10,530 nucleotides of DNA from an uncultured Clostridia bacterium (GCA_934162625.1 CAKPJM010000038.1:1-10530), one strand, 5' to 3'; shown: positions 1-6,852, counted from the first letter of the stretch. Translations and numbers: made by a program. Notes: a model not told the origin generated them from the sequence alone.

Positions 1-646
1 ATATAAAGTTACCTGGTGTTATTTCGTTTCTGAAAGAACGTCCCATTTGGCCTATTCCTAATGGTAATTTTCTTCTTGTTGTTCTTTGTACATTTTTAAA
101 GTTTACAAACATTCCTTGTGCAGTTTCTGGTCTTAAATATACTTCTGATTTAGCATCTTCTGTAACTCCCATAAATGTTTTAAACATTAAATTAAATTTT
201 CTAATTTCTGTAAAATTTGATTTTCCACAATTTGGACATTCTATTTTATTTTCATTTATATAATCTACTAGTTGCTCATTTGTCCAGCCATCTAACCCTG
301 TTATATCTTTTCCGTTTTTGAATCCCCATTCTTCTATTAATTTATCTGCTCTGTGTCTTGTTTTACATTCTTTGCAATCTATAAGTGGATCACTAAATCC
401 TCCTACATGTCCTGTTGTTACCCATACTTCTGGGTTCATAATGATTGCAGCATCTATTCCAACATTGTATTTAGATTCATGTATAAATTTTTTCCACCAC
501 ATGTCTTTTATATTTTTTTTCATTTCAGAACCTATTGGACCATAATCCCATGAATTTGCAAGCCCTCCATATATTTCTGACCCTGGATATATAAATCCTC
601 TATTTTTGCATAAATTAACTATCTTTTCCATTGATTTGTCTGCCAT
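1..646 (-). CDS. glyS: Glycyl-tRNA synthetase, alpha2 (homodimeric) type, partial: N-terminal 215 residues
   Basis: Class II synthetase that charges tRNA-Gly with glycine in the cytosol. The ATG at 646 follows GGAG boxes (654-662) with about 7 nt spacing, and the frame stays open to the left edge, so the 3' half is missing. The usual family length is about 460 residues, so a little under half is present. The N-terminus (GFIYPGSEIYGGLANSWDYG, residues 18-36) and the class II motif 2 region (LRPETAQGMF at 171-180, then GRSFRNEI at 202-209) are typical of the single-chain bacterial/archaeal/eukaryotic type, not the GlyQ/GlyS alpha2beta2 type. Cysteine pairs at residues 91/94 and 137/140 fall in the insertion between motifs 1 and 2 and may bind zinc. 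The gene has its own promoter and no T-box leader. Symbol use varies between glyS and glyQS. Confidence 0.96.
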   Translation of the reverse strand, partial: MADKSMEKIVNLCKNRGFIYPGSEIYGGLANSWDYGPIGSEMKKNIKDMWWKKFIHESKYNVGIDAAIIMNPEVWVTTGHVGGFSDPLIDCKECKTRHRADKLIEEWGFKNGKDITGLDGWTNEQLVDYINENKIECPNCGKSNFTEIRKFNLMFKTFMGVTEDAKSEVYLRPETAQGMFVNFKNVQRTTRRKLPLGIGQMGRSFRNEITPGNFI

Positions 647-681
647 TTTGTTTCTCCTCTCCACGTTTTTATATGTATTTT

Positions 682-710
682 ATTTTATACGTTCTTACGT
701 TTTGTGTCAA
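682..710 (-). promoter_or_regulatory. SigmaA-type promoter of glyS
   Basis: On the minus strand TTGACA (705-710) and TAAAAT (682-687) are separated by 17 nt, close to the vegetative consensus. The start of transcription would be near 675, leaving a leader of about 30 nt before the ATG at 646. That is too short for a T-box riboswitch, so glyS here is probably not controlled by uncharged tRNA in that way. Confidence 0.7.
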
Positions 711-722
711 TATATTTTAAAA

Positions 723-755
723 TATGTTGCAAATTTATTACAAGTTTGCAACATA
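723..755. repeat. Imperfect dyad upstream of the glyS promoter
   Basis: TATGTTGCAAA (723-733) and its exact reverse complement TTTGCAACATA (745-755) flank an 11-nt centre, in which pairing can continue with one wobble. The dyad lies 12 bp upstream of the glyS -35 box. It could be an operator for a dimeric regulator or simply a hairpin; no T-run adjoins it. A second small dyad, TGTTAC-6-GTAACA, lies at 778-795. Confidence 0.5.
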
Positions 756-818
756 CATATTACAATTTCTTCGTTTATGTTACCCAAATGTAACAAACTT
801 TTACTATTTGCCTTTTTC

Positions 819-836
819 TGTGGATACTGTGGATAA
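819..836 (+). promoter_or_regulatory. Two tandem DnaA-box-like 9-mers
   Basis: TGTGGATAC (819-827) abuts TGTGGATAA (828-836). The second is an exact match, read on the minus strand, to the classical DnaA box TTATCCACA; the first differs at one base. They sit in an AT-rich, gene-free interval, so DnaA binding is plausible. An origin function is not claimed, because dnaA, dnaN and other origin genes are absent from the window. Confidence 0.4.
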
Positions 837-996
837 CTTTGTTAATAACTTTAAATTCTAAAGTTCAGCTACTCTATTTATTAACACCCAAAACAATTAT
901 TCAGTATTTTTTTGACAATTTACAGTTATTTACAATAATTATGTGTACTACTTTTTGAACAAAAATAGTAAAAATTAAAATCACCGAAAACGTTGT

Positions 997-1020
997 AAGG
1001 GCGCACTCTGTACGCCCTTA
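997..1020 (-). terminator. Terminator hairpin of the DUF1294 gene
   Basis: TAAGGGCG and CGCCCTTA form a perfect 8-bp stem around a 9-nt loop, starting 9 nt after the DUF1294 stop codon. In the minus direction only short T-runs follow (ACAACGTTTTCGG), so this is a weak Rho-independent terminator by sequence. Confidence 0.55.
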
Positions 1021-1028
1021 ACATTAGA

Positions 1029-1310
1029 TTATTTTACCAAAAGTATTATTGCACAAATTACTTCTGTTATAAGAATTAGTGGAAATCCTATAACAAACCT
1101 CGTTTTCTTTGTTTTGTGCCTAAATAAGTACATTCCTGCTATTCCTCCAATTCCACCACCTAGGAAAACTAATGTAAATAAGGTTGATTCTTTTATTCTC
1201 CATTTTCCCCATTTAGCCTTCTTTTTATCTACATACATTGTAACAAATGTTATTAAATTTATTGCAACTAAATAAATTAATATATTTTTCAAACTAAAAA
1301 TATTGTCCAT
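1029..1310 (-). CDS. DUF1294 family small membrane protein, 93 residues
   Basis: Small integral membrane protein of unknown function. The family signature is clear: DKKKAKWGKWRIKE (residues 28-41), then a glycine-rich stretch GGGIGGIAGM (51-60) leading into FRHKTKK (63-69). Hydrophobic segments lie at about 9-26, 43-62 and 74-92. The frame is open to an ATG at 1325, but AAGGAG (1317-1322) lies inside that extension and is spaced 7 nt before the ATG at 1310, so 1310 is chosen. DUF1294 also occurs fused to cold-shock domains in other bacteria; that fusion is absent here. A candidate promoter lies just upstream, and the gene is divergent from the 142-residue protein gene. Its role cannot be inferred from context. 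Confidence 0.88.
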   Translation of the reverse strand: MDNIFSLKNILIYLVAINLITFVTMYVDKKKAKWGKWRIKESTLFTLVFLGGGIGGIAGMYLFRHKTKKTRFVIGFPLILITEVICAIILLVK

Positions 1311-1340
1311 GCTCTTCTCCTTCATTGTTAATTATATTCT

Positions 1341-1369
1341 AGTTTATCATTTGTTTTGTATTTTATCAA
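1341..1369 (-). promoter_or_regulatory. Candidate sigmaA promoter of the DUF1294 gene
   Basis: Minus-strand TTGATA (1364-1369) and TAAACT (1341-1346) are 17 nt apart. A stronger -10 hexamer, TATAAT (1331-1336), lies just downstream but lacks a good -35. The divergent gene's candidate promoter overlaps this stretch. Confidence 0.45.
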
Positions 1370-1412
1370 CATTTTTGGTAATAATATGAATATAAGAATT
1401 GGAGGTTTTTAT

Positions 1413-1841
1413 ATGGATAAAAATTTGAAAGTATTAAAAGAAGTTTGTAAGGGTGTTACAATGGGAATGGAAGCAATTTCATATGTATCTGATAAATGTG
1501 AGGATGAAGAATTTAAAAATGTTTTAAATCATGATTACAGTATGTACAATAATATTTTAGATAAAGTTAATGATGCTTATTCTAATTATGGTGAAGAGCC
1601 AGATAATGCAAGCATTAAGGATAAGGCTATGCTCTGGTATGGAATTCAATTTAATACTATAAAAGACTCTACAAGTTCTAAACTTGCTGAATTGCTTATG
1701 CAGGGAACTAATATGGGAATTATAGAAGGTCGTAGATTACTAAACCATAATAAAGATCTAGATACAGATGTAAACAAACTTTTAAATGATTTTGTTAATT
1801 TTCAAGAAGAAAAAGTTGAAAAATTAAAAAAATTTCTTTAA
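1413..1841 (+). CDS. Uncharacterised all-helical protein, 142 residues
   Basis: I do not recognise a named family. The ATG at 1413 is preceded by GGAGG (1401-1405) at 7 nt spacing; the frame continues upstream to 1356 but that extension has no ribosome binding site. There is no signal peptide or membrane segment, so the product should be cytosolic. The sequence is charged and reads as a helical bundle, with segments at about residues 3-27, 31-59, 66-87, 88-115 and 117-141. The Glu/His spacing (E20, H40, E105, H112) is reminiscent of ferritin-like four-helix proteins, but the canonical ExxH metal motifs are not present, so metal binding is speculation. The last codons and the stop lie inside the left arm of a long hairpin. 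The upstream gene is divergent and the downstream gene convergent, so it is monocistronic. Confidence 0.8.
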   Translation: MDKNLKVLKEVCKGVTMGMEAISYVSDKCEDEEFKNVLNHDYSMYNNILDKVNDAYSNYGEEPDNASIKDKAMLWYGIQFNTIKDSTSSKLAELLMQGTNMGIIEGRRLLNHNKDLDTDVNKLLNDFVNFQEEKVEKLKKFL

Positions 1842-1882
1842 GAACAAAGCGGCTTAAGTCGCCCTTTGTTCTTAAAGAAATT
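1831..1882. terminator. Long bidirectional terminator hairpin between convergent genes
   Basis: AATTTCTTTAAGAACAAAG (1831-1849) and its perfect complement (1864-1882) give a 19-bp stem. It continues past one bulged C with GGC/GCC and closes on a 7-nt loop. The left arm contains the stop codon of the plus-strand gene (1839-1841), and the right arm ends 4 bp from the stop of the convergent PAP2 gene. A-rich and T-rich stretches flank it, so it can serve both directions. Confidence 0.75.
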
Positions 1883-1886
1883 AAAC

Positions 1887-2417
1887 TTACAATTTTATTT
1901 TTTTCTTTTTTAAAACTTTTATAAATACTATTAGGTATATTAAGCCTATTATATATCCCCCTAATACATCTGTTACATAATGTACTCCTAGATAAATTCT
2001 ACTTATTCCTATTAATAATATTAATAAGCTTAGTAATACTATTAATGGGTATTTTATTTTTTTATTCTTTATGTTTTTATTTATTAGGTATATTAAGAAT
2101 CCATAAAATGCAAATGATACCATACTATGTCCGCTCGGAAAACTATACCCATTTTCTATAACTAATCTTAATCTTGGCGGTCTAGGCCTTGCTATTATTA
2201 ACTTCAATATTTTGTTTAATATAAATGATAGCACTAAATTTAATATTATTAATTTTGAATACTTTTTATCTTTTACTAAAAATATTGATGCAAGTGACAA
2301 TGTAATTAATGTTATTGCTGAACCAAGAAATGATACAAATATCATAATTGCTGTTATATTAGAATTCATTATTTTTATTATTGCTTCATATATTGCATTA
2401 TCTATTGTATTAATCAT
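1887..2417 (-). CDS. PAP2-family membrane phosphatase (phosphatidic acid phosphatase type 2), 176 residues
   Basis: Integral membrane phosphatase acting on lipid phosphates or pyrophosphates; undecaprenyl pyrophosphate, phosphatidic acid and phosphatidylglycerophosphate are the known substrates of the superfamily. All three catalytic motifs are present: K72-x6-R79-P80, P94-S-G-H97, and S139-R140-x5-H146-x3-D150. The histidines are the nucleophile and the general acid/base. About five to six hydrophobic segments surround them. The frame extends to an ATG at 2450, overlapping the upstream gene, but AAGGAG at 2425-2430 is correctly spaced for the ATG at 2417, so 2417 is chosen. It starts 17 nt after the class A PBP gene stops, without a terminator between, so the two are probably co-transcribed. 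That makes a role in recycling the undecaprenyl carrier attractive (BcrC-like), but substrate specificity cannot be read from sequence. Confidence 0.92.
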   Translation of the reverse strand: MINTIDNAIYEAIIKIMNSNITAIMIFVSFLGSAITLITLSLASIFLVKDKKYSKLIILNLVLSFILNKILKLIIARPRPPRLRLVIENGYSFPSGHSMVSFAFYGFLIYLINKNIKNKKIKYPLIVLLSLLILLIGISRIYLGVHYVTDVLGGYIIGLIYLIVFIKVLKKKKIKL

Positions 2418-2434
2418 ACTTATACTCCTTTGTT

Positions 2435-4780
2435 TTAATGCATTGTGCATCTATTAAGAGGTATATTTTTAGGTTTATAATAGCCTGATTTAGATTTCCA
2501 TAGGCCATCACCATTAATATATTCTCCTCTACCAGATACTCTTTTTGTTCTAGGGCAATTCTCGTTTGCTAACAATCCGCTTTCTGTACATACTTTGGCA
2601 GATGAATGATATGGGCAAGTTTGAATAGGTTCTGTTCCACTAACAAAGTACTCCGTATATGCTGTCCCATAATTTTTACAAGTTGATGTTGCTAAAAATC
2701 CTGATTTTTTACAAACTAGTGCTTCTACTACTCCCTCTGGTTTTTCATCTATAAACGATCTTGGCTCCAATCCTTCATGTACCCTTTTCATAACTCCTAT
2801 CCATATTTGCGTTGCTGGGTTTATTGTCCATCCCTTTACTGTAGCATCATTATCATGTCCAAACCAAACTGTTGCTGTGTAATATGGTGTAAATCCACAA
2901 AGCCATCTATTATAATCATTATTAGATGTTCCTGTTTTTGCTGCAACATCAATTCCTTCTATTCTGCATGTTGTTGATGTTCCTGTTTTTGTTGGCTGTG
3001 TAAGAATTTCTTTCACAACATATGCTGCCTCCTCCGACATTACTCTTGTTCTTTTTAGATCTGCTTGTAAAACAGTATTTCCATTTGAATCTACTACTTT
3101 TGTGTAAAAAGTTGGCTCTATATATTCTCCATTATTTGCAATAGCTGCATATGCACCTGCCATTTGTAATGGAGTAACTCCCCAAGTTAGTCCTCCTAAA
3201 GCCAGAGGCAAAACGCAATCTTTTTCTTCATCAATTGATGTTATTCCAACACTTTTTAAAAATTCTATTGATTTTTCTGGTGTTAGTAGGCACATAGTTT
3301 TTACCATAGGTATATTTTGTGAATATGCTATTGCATCTCTTACAGTAATTAATCCTCTGTAACTGTATCCGAAATTTTTTGGCTCATATGTACCATTATT
3401 AAAACTTGTAGGATTATCATCAAATATTGTTGATGCTGTAATTATTCCTTTATCTATTGCAGGCGCTAATGCTGCAATTGTTTTCATTGATGACCCTGTT
3501 TGTTTTTTTGCATCTGTTGCTCTATTAAATCCAAACGCATCTACTTTTTCATCGAATCCACTTGATATTGCAAGTACATACCCTGTTTTATGGTCTATTA
3601 AAACCATTGCAGCTTGAGATTCCTGTGGGTTTCCATTGTCGTCAATATCAACCGTATGATACTTGGCTTCATTAAACTCTTCTTGTATTTTTGCTTCCAT
3701 ATCAGGATCTTCTGTTGTGTATATCGTAAATCCACCACTAGATAAATATAGTTTTGCTTGTTCATATGTCCAATTATGTTGATTTTGTAATTGCCTTATT
3801 ATTTGATTTATTGCTGCATCTGTATGATAAGAAAATACAACTTGTGGATTAGCTCCTTTTTCAAAATTCAATCCATTTTCCACTTCTTTAATAGCTTCTT
3901 TATATTCTTGTTCTGAATTTATTTTTCCTAATTCATACATCTTATTTAAAACTATTTTTGTTCTTGTTTTTATACTCTCTAAGATTTTAGAATTATTTTC
4001 CACAAAAGGATTATATGAATTTGGAGAATGATTTATTCCTGCTATAAATGCACATTCTGCTAAGCTTAGATCCTTTGCAGATTTATTAAAATAATAATTT
4101 GATCCTTGTTCAACTCCATATACAGTATCACCCAAAAATATTAGATTAAGATATAACTCTAATATTTCTTCTTTGGACATCTCATTTTCTACATAATAGG
4201 CTCTTGTCATTTCTCTTACTTTACGTTGCCAAGTATCTTCCTTTTCTTGCGTCAAGTTTTTTACCATTTGTTGTGTTATTGTACTTCCTCCAAAAGGAGA
4301 CTTTCCTTTATTTTTTAAATATGTATATGTTGCTTTTAAGGTTCTTTTTATATCAACTCCATGGTGCTCATAAAATCTTTCATCTTCTATTGCTATAAAC
4401 GCCTTTGGTAAATACTCTGGCATATCTTCTATAGAAATTATTACTCTGTTTTCATTGCCGTTTAGTACACCAATTTCATTTCCCTTTATATCTCTAATTA
4501 CTGAATTTTCATATTTTATTGCCAAGTCATTTTTACTTAATTTAACTTCATTTGCAATCTGATATATCTTATATGCTGCAAATCCTCCTGCAATTATTAT
4601 AAATAACAGTATAATAATTATAAGAATTAAAATAAATTTTATAATTCCAGTCAATATTGGATGTTTTTTCTTCTTTTTATTTTTTTTCGGTTTTTTCCCA
4701 TTTTTCCCTATAATTTGGTAAGTTTCTGGCTCCATTGATGGTTCTATCGATTGTATGCGTCCTTCTTCTGTTAAAAACAT
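2435..4780 (-). CDS. ponA: Class A penicillin-binding protein (PBP1a family), 781 residues
   Basis: Bifunctional peptidoglycan synthase: the glycosyltransferase polymerises lipid II and the transpeptidase cross-links stem peptides outside the membrane. The order is a Lys-rich cytoplasmic tail (27-40), one membrane helix (about 43-66), GT51 domain (about 95-280) and transpeptidase domain (about 390-670). The GT motifs are IAIEDERFYEHHG, with E132 as the probable catalytic residue, GGSTITQQMVKNL (164-176), and RKVREM followed by ELYLNLIFLG. The transpeptidase motifs are S430-S-M-K433, S487-Q-N489 and K615-T-G617. The C-terminal 95 residues carry six cysteines and a repeated VCxxSGxLAxxxC unit (689-701 and 730-742). 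The ATG at 4780 has GGAGGG (4787-4792) at 6 nt. The gene has its own promoter and is followed closely by a PAP2 phosphatase. The symbol is by analogy; exact orthology is uncertain. Confidence 0.96.
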   Translation of the reverse strand: MFLTEEGRIQSIEPSMEPETYQIIGKNGKKPKKNKKKKKHPILTGIIKFILILIIIILLFIIIAGGFAAYKIYQIANEVKLSKNDLAIKYENSVIRDIKGNEIGVLNGNENRVIISIEDMPEYLPKAFIAIEDERFYEHHGVDIKRTLKATYTYLKNKGKSPFGGSTITQQMVKNLTQEKEDTWQRKVREMTRAYYVENEMSKEEILELYLNLIFLGDTVYGVEQGSNYYFNKSAKDLSLAECAFIAGINHSPNSYNPFVENNSKILESIKTRTKIVLNKMYELGKINSEQEYKEAIKEVENGLNFEKGANPQVVFSYHTDAAINQIIRQLQNQHNWTYEQAKLYLSSGGFTIYTTEDPDMEAKIQEEFNEAKYHTVDIDDNGNPQESQAAMVLIDHKTGYVLAISSGFDEKVDAFGFNRATDAKKQTGSSMKTIAALAPAIDKGIITASTIFDDNPTSFNNGTYEPKNFGYSYRGLITVRDAIAYSQNIPMVKTMCLLTPEKSIEFLKSVGITSIDEEKDCVLPLALGGLTWGVTPLQMAGAYAAIANNGEYIEPTFYTKVVDSNGNTVLQADLKRTRVMSEEAAYVVKEILTQPTKTGTSTTCRIEGIDVAAKTGTSNNDYNRWLCGFTPYYTATVWFGHDNDATVKGWTINPATQIWIGVMKRVHEGLEPRSFIDEKPEGVVEALVCKKSGFLATSTCKNYGTAYTEYFVSGTEPIQTCPYHSSAKVCTESGLLANENCPRTKRVSGRGEYINGDGLWKSKSGYYKPKNIPLNRCTMH

Positions 4781-4803
4781 ATATTTCCCTCCATATTATT
4801 ATA

Positions 4804-4833
4804 ATTATATTACATCTCAAACTGTTTTTTCAA
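4804..4833 (-). promoter_or_regulatory. SigmaA-type promoter of the class A PBP gene
   Basis: Minus-strand TTGAAA (4828-4833) and a perfect TATAAT (4804-4809) are separated by 18 nt. Transcription would begin near 4797, just upstream of the GGAGGG ribosome binding site. The promoter follows the spoIIQ terminator, so the PBP gene is set apart from the sporulation genes. Confidence 0.65.
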
Positions 4834-4841
4834 TACAAAAA

Positions 4842-4879
4842 ATAAAAAAACAGCATAGCACTCTTTTGGTGCTACGCTG
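4842..4879 (-). terminator. Rho-independent terminator of spoIIQ
   Basis: In the minus direction CAGCGTAGCAC and GTGCTATGCTG form an 11-bp stem with one G-U wobble around a 7-nt loop, followed by TTTTTTT. It begins 16 nt after the spoIIQ stop codon. This is the most textbook-like terminator in the window. Confidence 0.88.
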
Positions 4880-4895
4880 AATACAAAAGTTTTCA

Positions 4896-5684
4896 TTATT
4901 TTAAATAAATATTAGGATCTACATTTACATTGTCCTTAGTTATTTCAAAGTGGAGATGTGGCTCATCTACAATTTCAAAAGCAGCAGAATTTCCAACAGT
5001 TCCTATTGATTGTCCTTTTTCTACCTTTTCTCCTTCAGTAACAAACTCTGTTGTCAATAGATTTGAATACACCGATTTATAACCATTTGTATGTTCTATT
5101 ACTACAGTTAATCCATATCTAGGATCATTTTTTATTGAACTTATAGTACCTTCCTCTGCTGCTTTAACAACAGAAGTTCTTTCTGCTTTTATGTCTATTC
5201 CTAGATGTACAATCCATTCTTCTAATGTCTCTGAATATATTAAATTATCTTTTGCAAAGCCTTTTGTTATTTCTCCTTCTACTGGCATAATAAATTCTGG
5301 ATCTTTTACTTTTACTGGTTCTGCATTAACTTGTGATGTTTTTTCTACTACATTTTTCTCTTCCTTTTCTATTTCTTTTTTTGTCTCTTTATCGTCTTTT
5401 TCTGCTTCTATATTTTTTTCTTCTACAGAGTTAATTGCTTCTTCAATTGTTTTTCCAATATCTACACTTGCTTTTTCTGTTTCCTTATCCATATCGTTTG
5501 GAACTAATTCTGCTATTTTTTCTGTTGTTAAACTACTATAGGTAGAATTTTTTATCTTATTGTTATACACTATAAAAGTTATTGCAAATGTAATTAACAT
5601 TATTAGTGCTACGCCTATAGATAAATATATCAAGCTTTTAATACCATTGTTCTTTTCTATTCTTTCTCTTCTTCCTCTTCTCAT
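4896..5684 (-). CDS. spoIIQ: Stage II sporulation protein Q-like M23 (LytM) domain protein, 262 residues
   Basis: In spore formers SpoIIQ is made in the forespore and pairs with SpoIIIAH across the intermembrane space, supporting engulfment and the feeding channel. There is a basic N-terminus (RRGRRER), one membrane helix (about 17-40), a Glu/Lys-rich linker (about 55-128) and a LytM domain (about 130-262). The M23 zinc ligands H160-LGI-D164 and the H243-L-H245 pair are present. However, the catalytic His of the usual YxHL motif is Asn (Y206-S-N208-L), so hydrolase activity is doubtful. The frame runs up to 5792, but AAGGAGG (5691-5697) is spaced 6 nt before the ATG at 5684, which is chosen. 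Assignment rests on architecture and on spoIID directly upstream, the order known in Clostridioides difficile. A generic membrane-anchored M23 protein is the alternative. Confidence 0.85.
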   Translation of the reverse strand: MRRGRRERIEKNNGIKSLIYLSIGVALIMLITFAITFIVYNNKIKNSTYSSLTTEKIAELVPNDMDKETEKASVDIGKTIEEAINSVEEKNIEAEKDDKETKKEIEKEEKNVVEKTSQVNAEPVKVKDPEFIMPVEGEITKGFAKDNLIYSETLEEWIVHLGIDIKAERTSVVKAAEEGTISSIKNDPRYGLTVVIEHTNGYKSVYSNLLTTEFVTEGEKVEKGQSIGTVGNSAAFEIVDEPHLHFEITKDNVNVDPNIYLK

Positions 5685-5713
5685 TTGCATCCTCCTTATT
5701 TTTTCTTTAGTAA

Positions 5714-5742
5714 AATTATTTCCCTTTTTTGGAATTATATTC
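5714..5742 (-). promoter_or_regulatory. Possible sigmaF-type promoter of spoIIQ
   Basis: Minus-strand GAATA (5738-5742) and GGAAATAATT (5714-5723), 14 nt apart, resemble the forespore sigmaF consensus as I recall it (GYWTA, about 15 nt, GGNRANANT). spoIIQ is a sigmaF gene in Bacillus subtilis. The match is by eye in AT-rich DNA, so it is tentative. Confidence 0.3.
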
Positions 5743-5772
5743 ATATATAAATAAAATATAATCGCTATTGCC

Positions 5773-5805
5773 TTTGAGATTTTCTCATTCAATCAGAAAC
5801 TCAAA
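5773..5805 (-). terminator. Hairpin between spoIID and spoIIQ, possible weak terminator
   Basis: TTTGAG plus TTTCT pair with AGAAA plus CTCAAA across a 2-nt bulge, making an 11-bp stem with a 9-nt loop, 22 nt after the spoIID stop. Downstream in the minus direction the sequence is T-rich but has no continuous T-run. It may partly separate spoIID from spoIIQ transcription. Confidence 0.35.
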
Positions 5806-5827
5806 TCAGCGAGGACAAATGGCGATC

Positions 5828-6829
5828 TCAAGTCTCTTTGTTCTTTGTAATTTCAACACCTATGTAGAAATGTTTTATAATTTCCTCATAGTTCTTTCCT
5901 TGTTTTGCCATACTATCTGCTCCAGTTTGGCTCATTCCTACCCCGTGGCCATATCCAAGTACATTAAATCTTACATTTTCTCCATCTATACTTATTTCAA
6001 ATCTGGCAGATTTAAGCTTGAATATATTTCTTATTTCCACTCCAGATAAGTTTAAATTTCCTACTCTTATTTCATTTACTCTTTCTCCTTCTGTATAGCT
6101 TAATATTTCTATTTGATTTTCTAAATTAAAATCTATTTGAAATTCACTATGATACTCTTTTATTTTATTAGTAAATTCTTCTTTACTTAAGACAACTTCA
6201 GAACTATATTGCGTATATGCATCTTCTCCTGATGTTTCTACAGCTTGTAAATATGGGTAATTAGTTCCACCCCATACAGCTGTTGCAGTATCTGTTGTCC
6301 CCCCGCTATTAGAATGGAAAAATGCATTTATAGGTTTTCCTTCATAAGTTACTATTTTCCCCTTTGTACTATTTACTGCCTCTTCTATTTTTGACCAATT
6401 AGTTTCTCTTTCTTCTTCATTCCATCTAGCAAATCTATCTTCTTTAGATATCCAAGCTTGGCAACATTTTGAATCGTCACATATATCTGCATTATCATGT
6501 TTCTTTTCTTCTGTAATTTTATATATAGTATATGTTCTTGCTACAACAGCTTGGGCTTTTAATGCTTCTATTTCAAAACTTGCAGGCATTTCACTTGATA
6601 CCACTCCTAATAAATACTGGTCAAGATCTAGCTCTTCTACTTCTCCAGTTTTTGTATGTAGTAGTTTTACTTTGTTGTATTCTCCATAATCATACAAATT
6701 TGTGGTATCTTTATATTCTATTTCTACATTGCTTTTTATTTCTTTAGGTTCACTCTTTTTGGTAAACAAAATTGGTACTAAAAAGCATAAAAAAACCATA
6801 CATAGAATATATAATAAAATTTTTCTCAT
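5828..6829 (-). CDS. spoIID: Stage II sporulation protein D (SpoIID/LytB-domain lytic transglycosylase), 333 residues
   Basis: SpoIID cleaves denuded glycan strands as part of the DMP machinery that drives engulfment from the mother cell. An N-terminal membrane anchor (about residues 3-22) precedes the SpoIID domain. LDQYLLGVVSSEMPASFEIE (68-87) contains the glutamate equivalent to the known catalytic residue (E80). The same motif leads into ALKAQAVVARTYT. Further signatures are FFHSNSGGTTDTATAVWGG (170-188) and GYGHGVGMSQTGADSMAKQG (292-311). Cysteines 117, 122 and 123 lie where the C. difficile protein has a zinc site. Length is normal. The ATG at 6829 gives the anchor, but no Shine-Dalgarno sequence stands near it. 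spoIIQ follows 143 nt downstream. The pair supports an endospore-forming host. Confidence 0.95.
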   Translation of the reverse strand: MRKILLYILCMVFLCFLVPILFTKKSEPKEIKSNVEIEYKDTTNLYDYGEYNKVKLLHTKTGEVEELDLDQYLLGVVSSEMPASFEIEALKAQAVVARTYTIYKITEEKKHDNADICDDSKCCQAWISKEDRFARWNEEERETNWSKIEEAVNSTKGKIVTYEGKPINAFFHSNSGGTTDTATAVWGGTNYPYLQAVETSGEDAYTQYSSEVVLSKEEFTNKIKEYHSEFQIDFNLENQIEILSYTEGERVNEIRVGNLNLSGVEIRNIFKLKSARFEISIDGENVRFNVLGYGHGVGMSQTGADSMAKQGKNYEEIIKHFYIGVEITKNKET

Positions 6830-6852
6830 AATTATTATATTCTATATATGGT

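Larger units (their letters stand above)
647..1028. other. Gene-free AT-rich intergenic region between glyS and the DUF1294 gene
   Basis: No credible coding frame is present in these 382 bp; the open frames lack ribosome binding sites and resemble no protein I know. The region contains the glyS promoter and ribosome binding site, two dyads (723-755 and 778-795), the DnaA-box-like pair (819-836) and the terminator hairpin of the DUF1294 gene (997-1020). A plus-strand TTGACA at 912-917 has only a poor -10 about 17-18 nt downstream (935-940). If used, it would give a short transcript ending at the 997-1020 hairpin. Nothing else is recognisable. Confidence 0.6.

Noticed and set aside
647..704. 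T-box riboswitch upstream of glyS
   Set aside because: The consensus promoter at 682-710 leaves a leader of only about 30 nt, and no T-box motif or specifier stem is visible.
647..1028. Chromosomal replication origin
   Set aside because: Only two DnaA-box-like sequences are present and dnaA, dnaN, rpmH or gyr genes are absent; retained only as a possible DnaA-binding site.
5191..5541. Plus-strand Ser/Phe-rich open frame of 116 codons
   Set aside because: It is the complement of the Glu/Lys-rich linker of spoIIQ and has no ribosome binding site.
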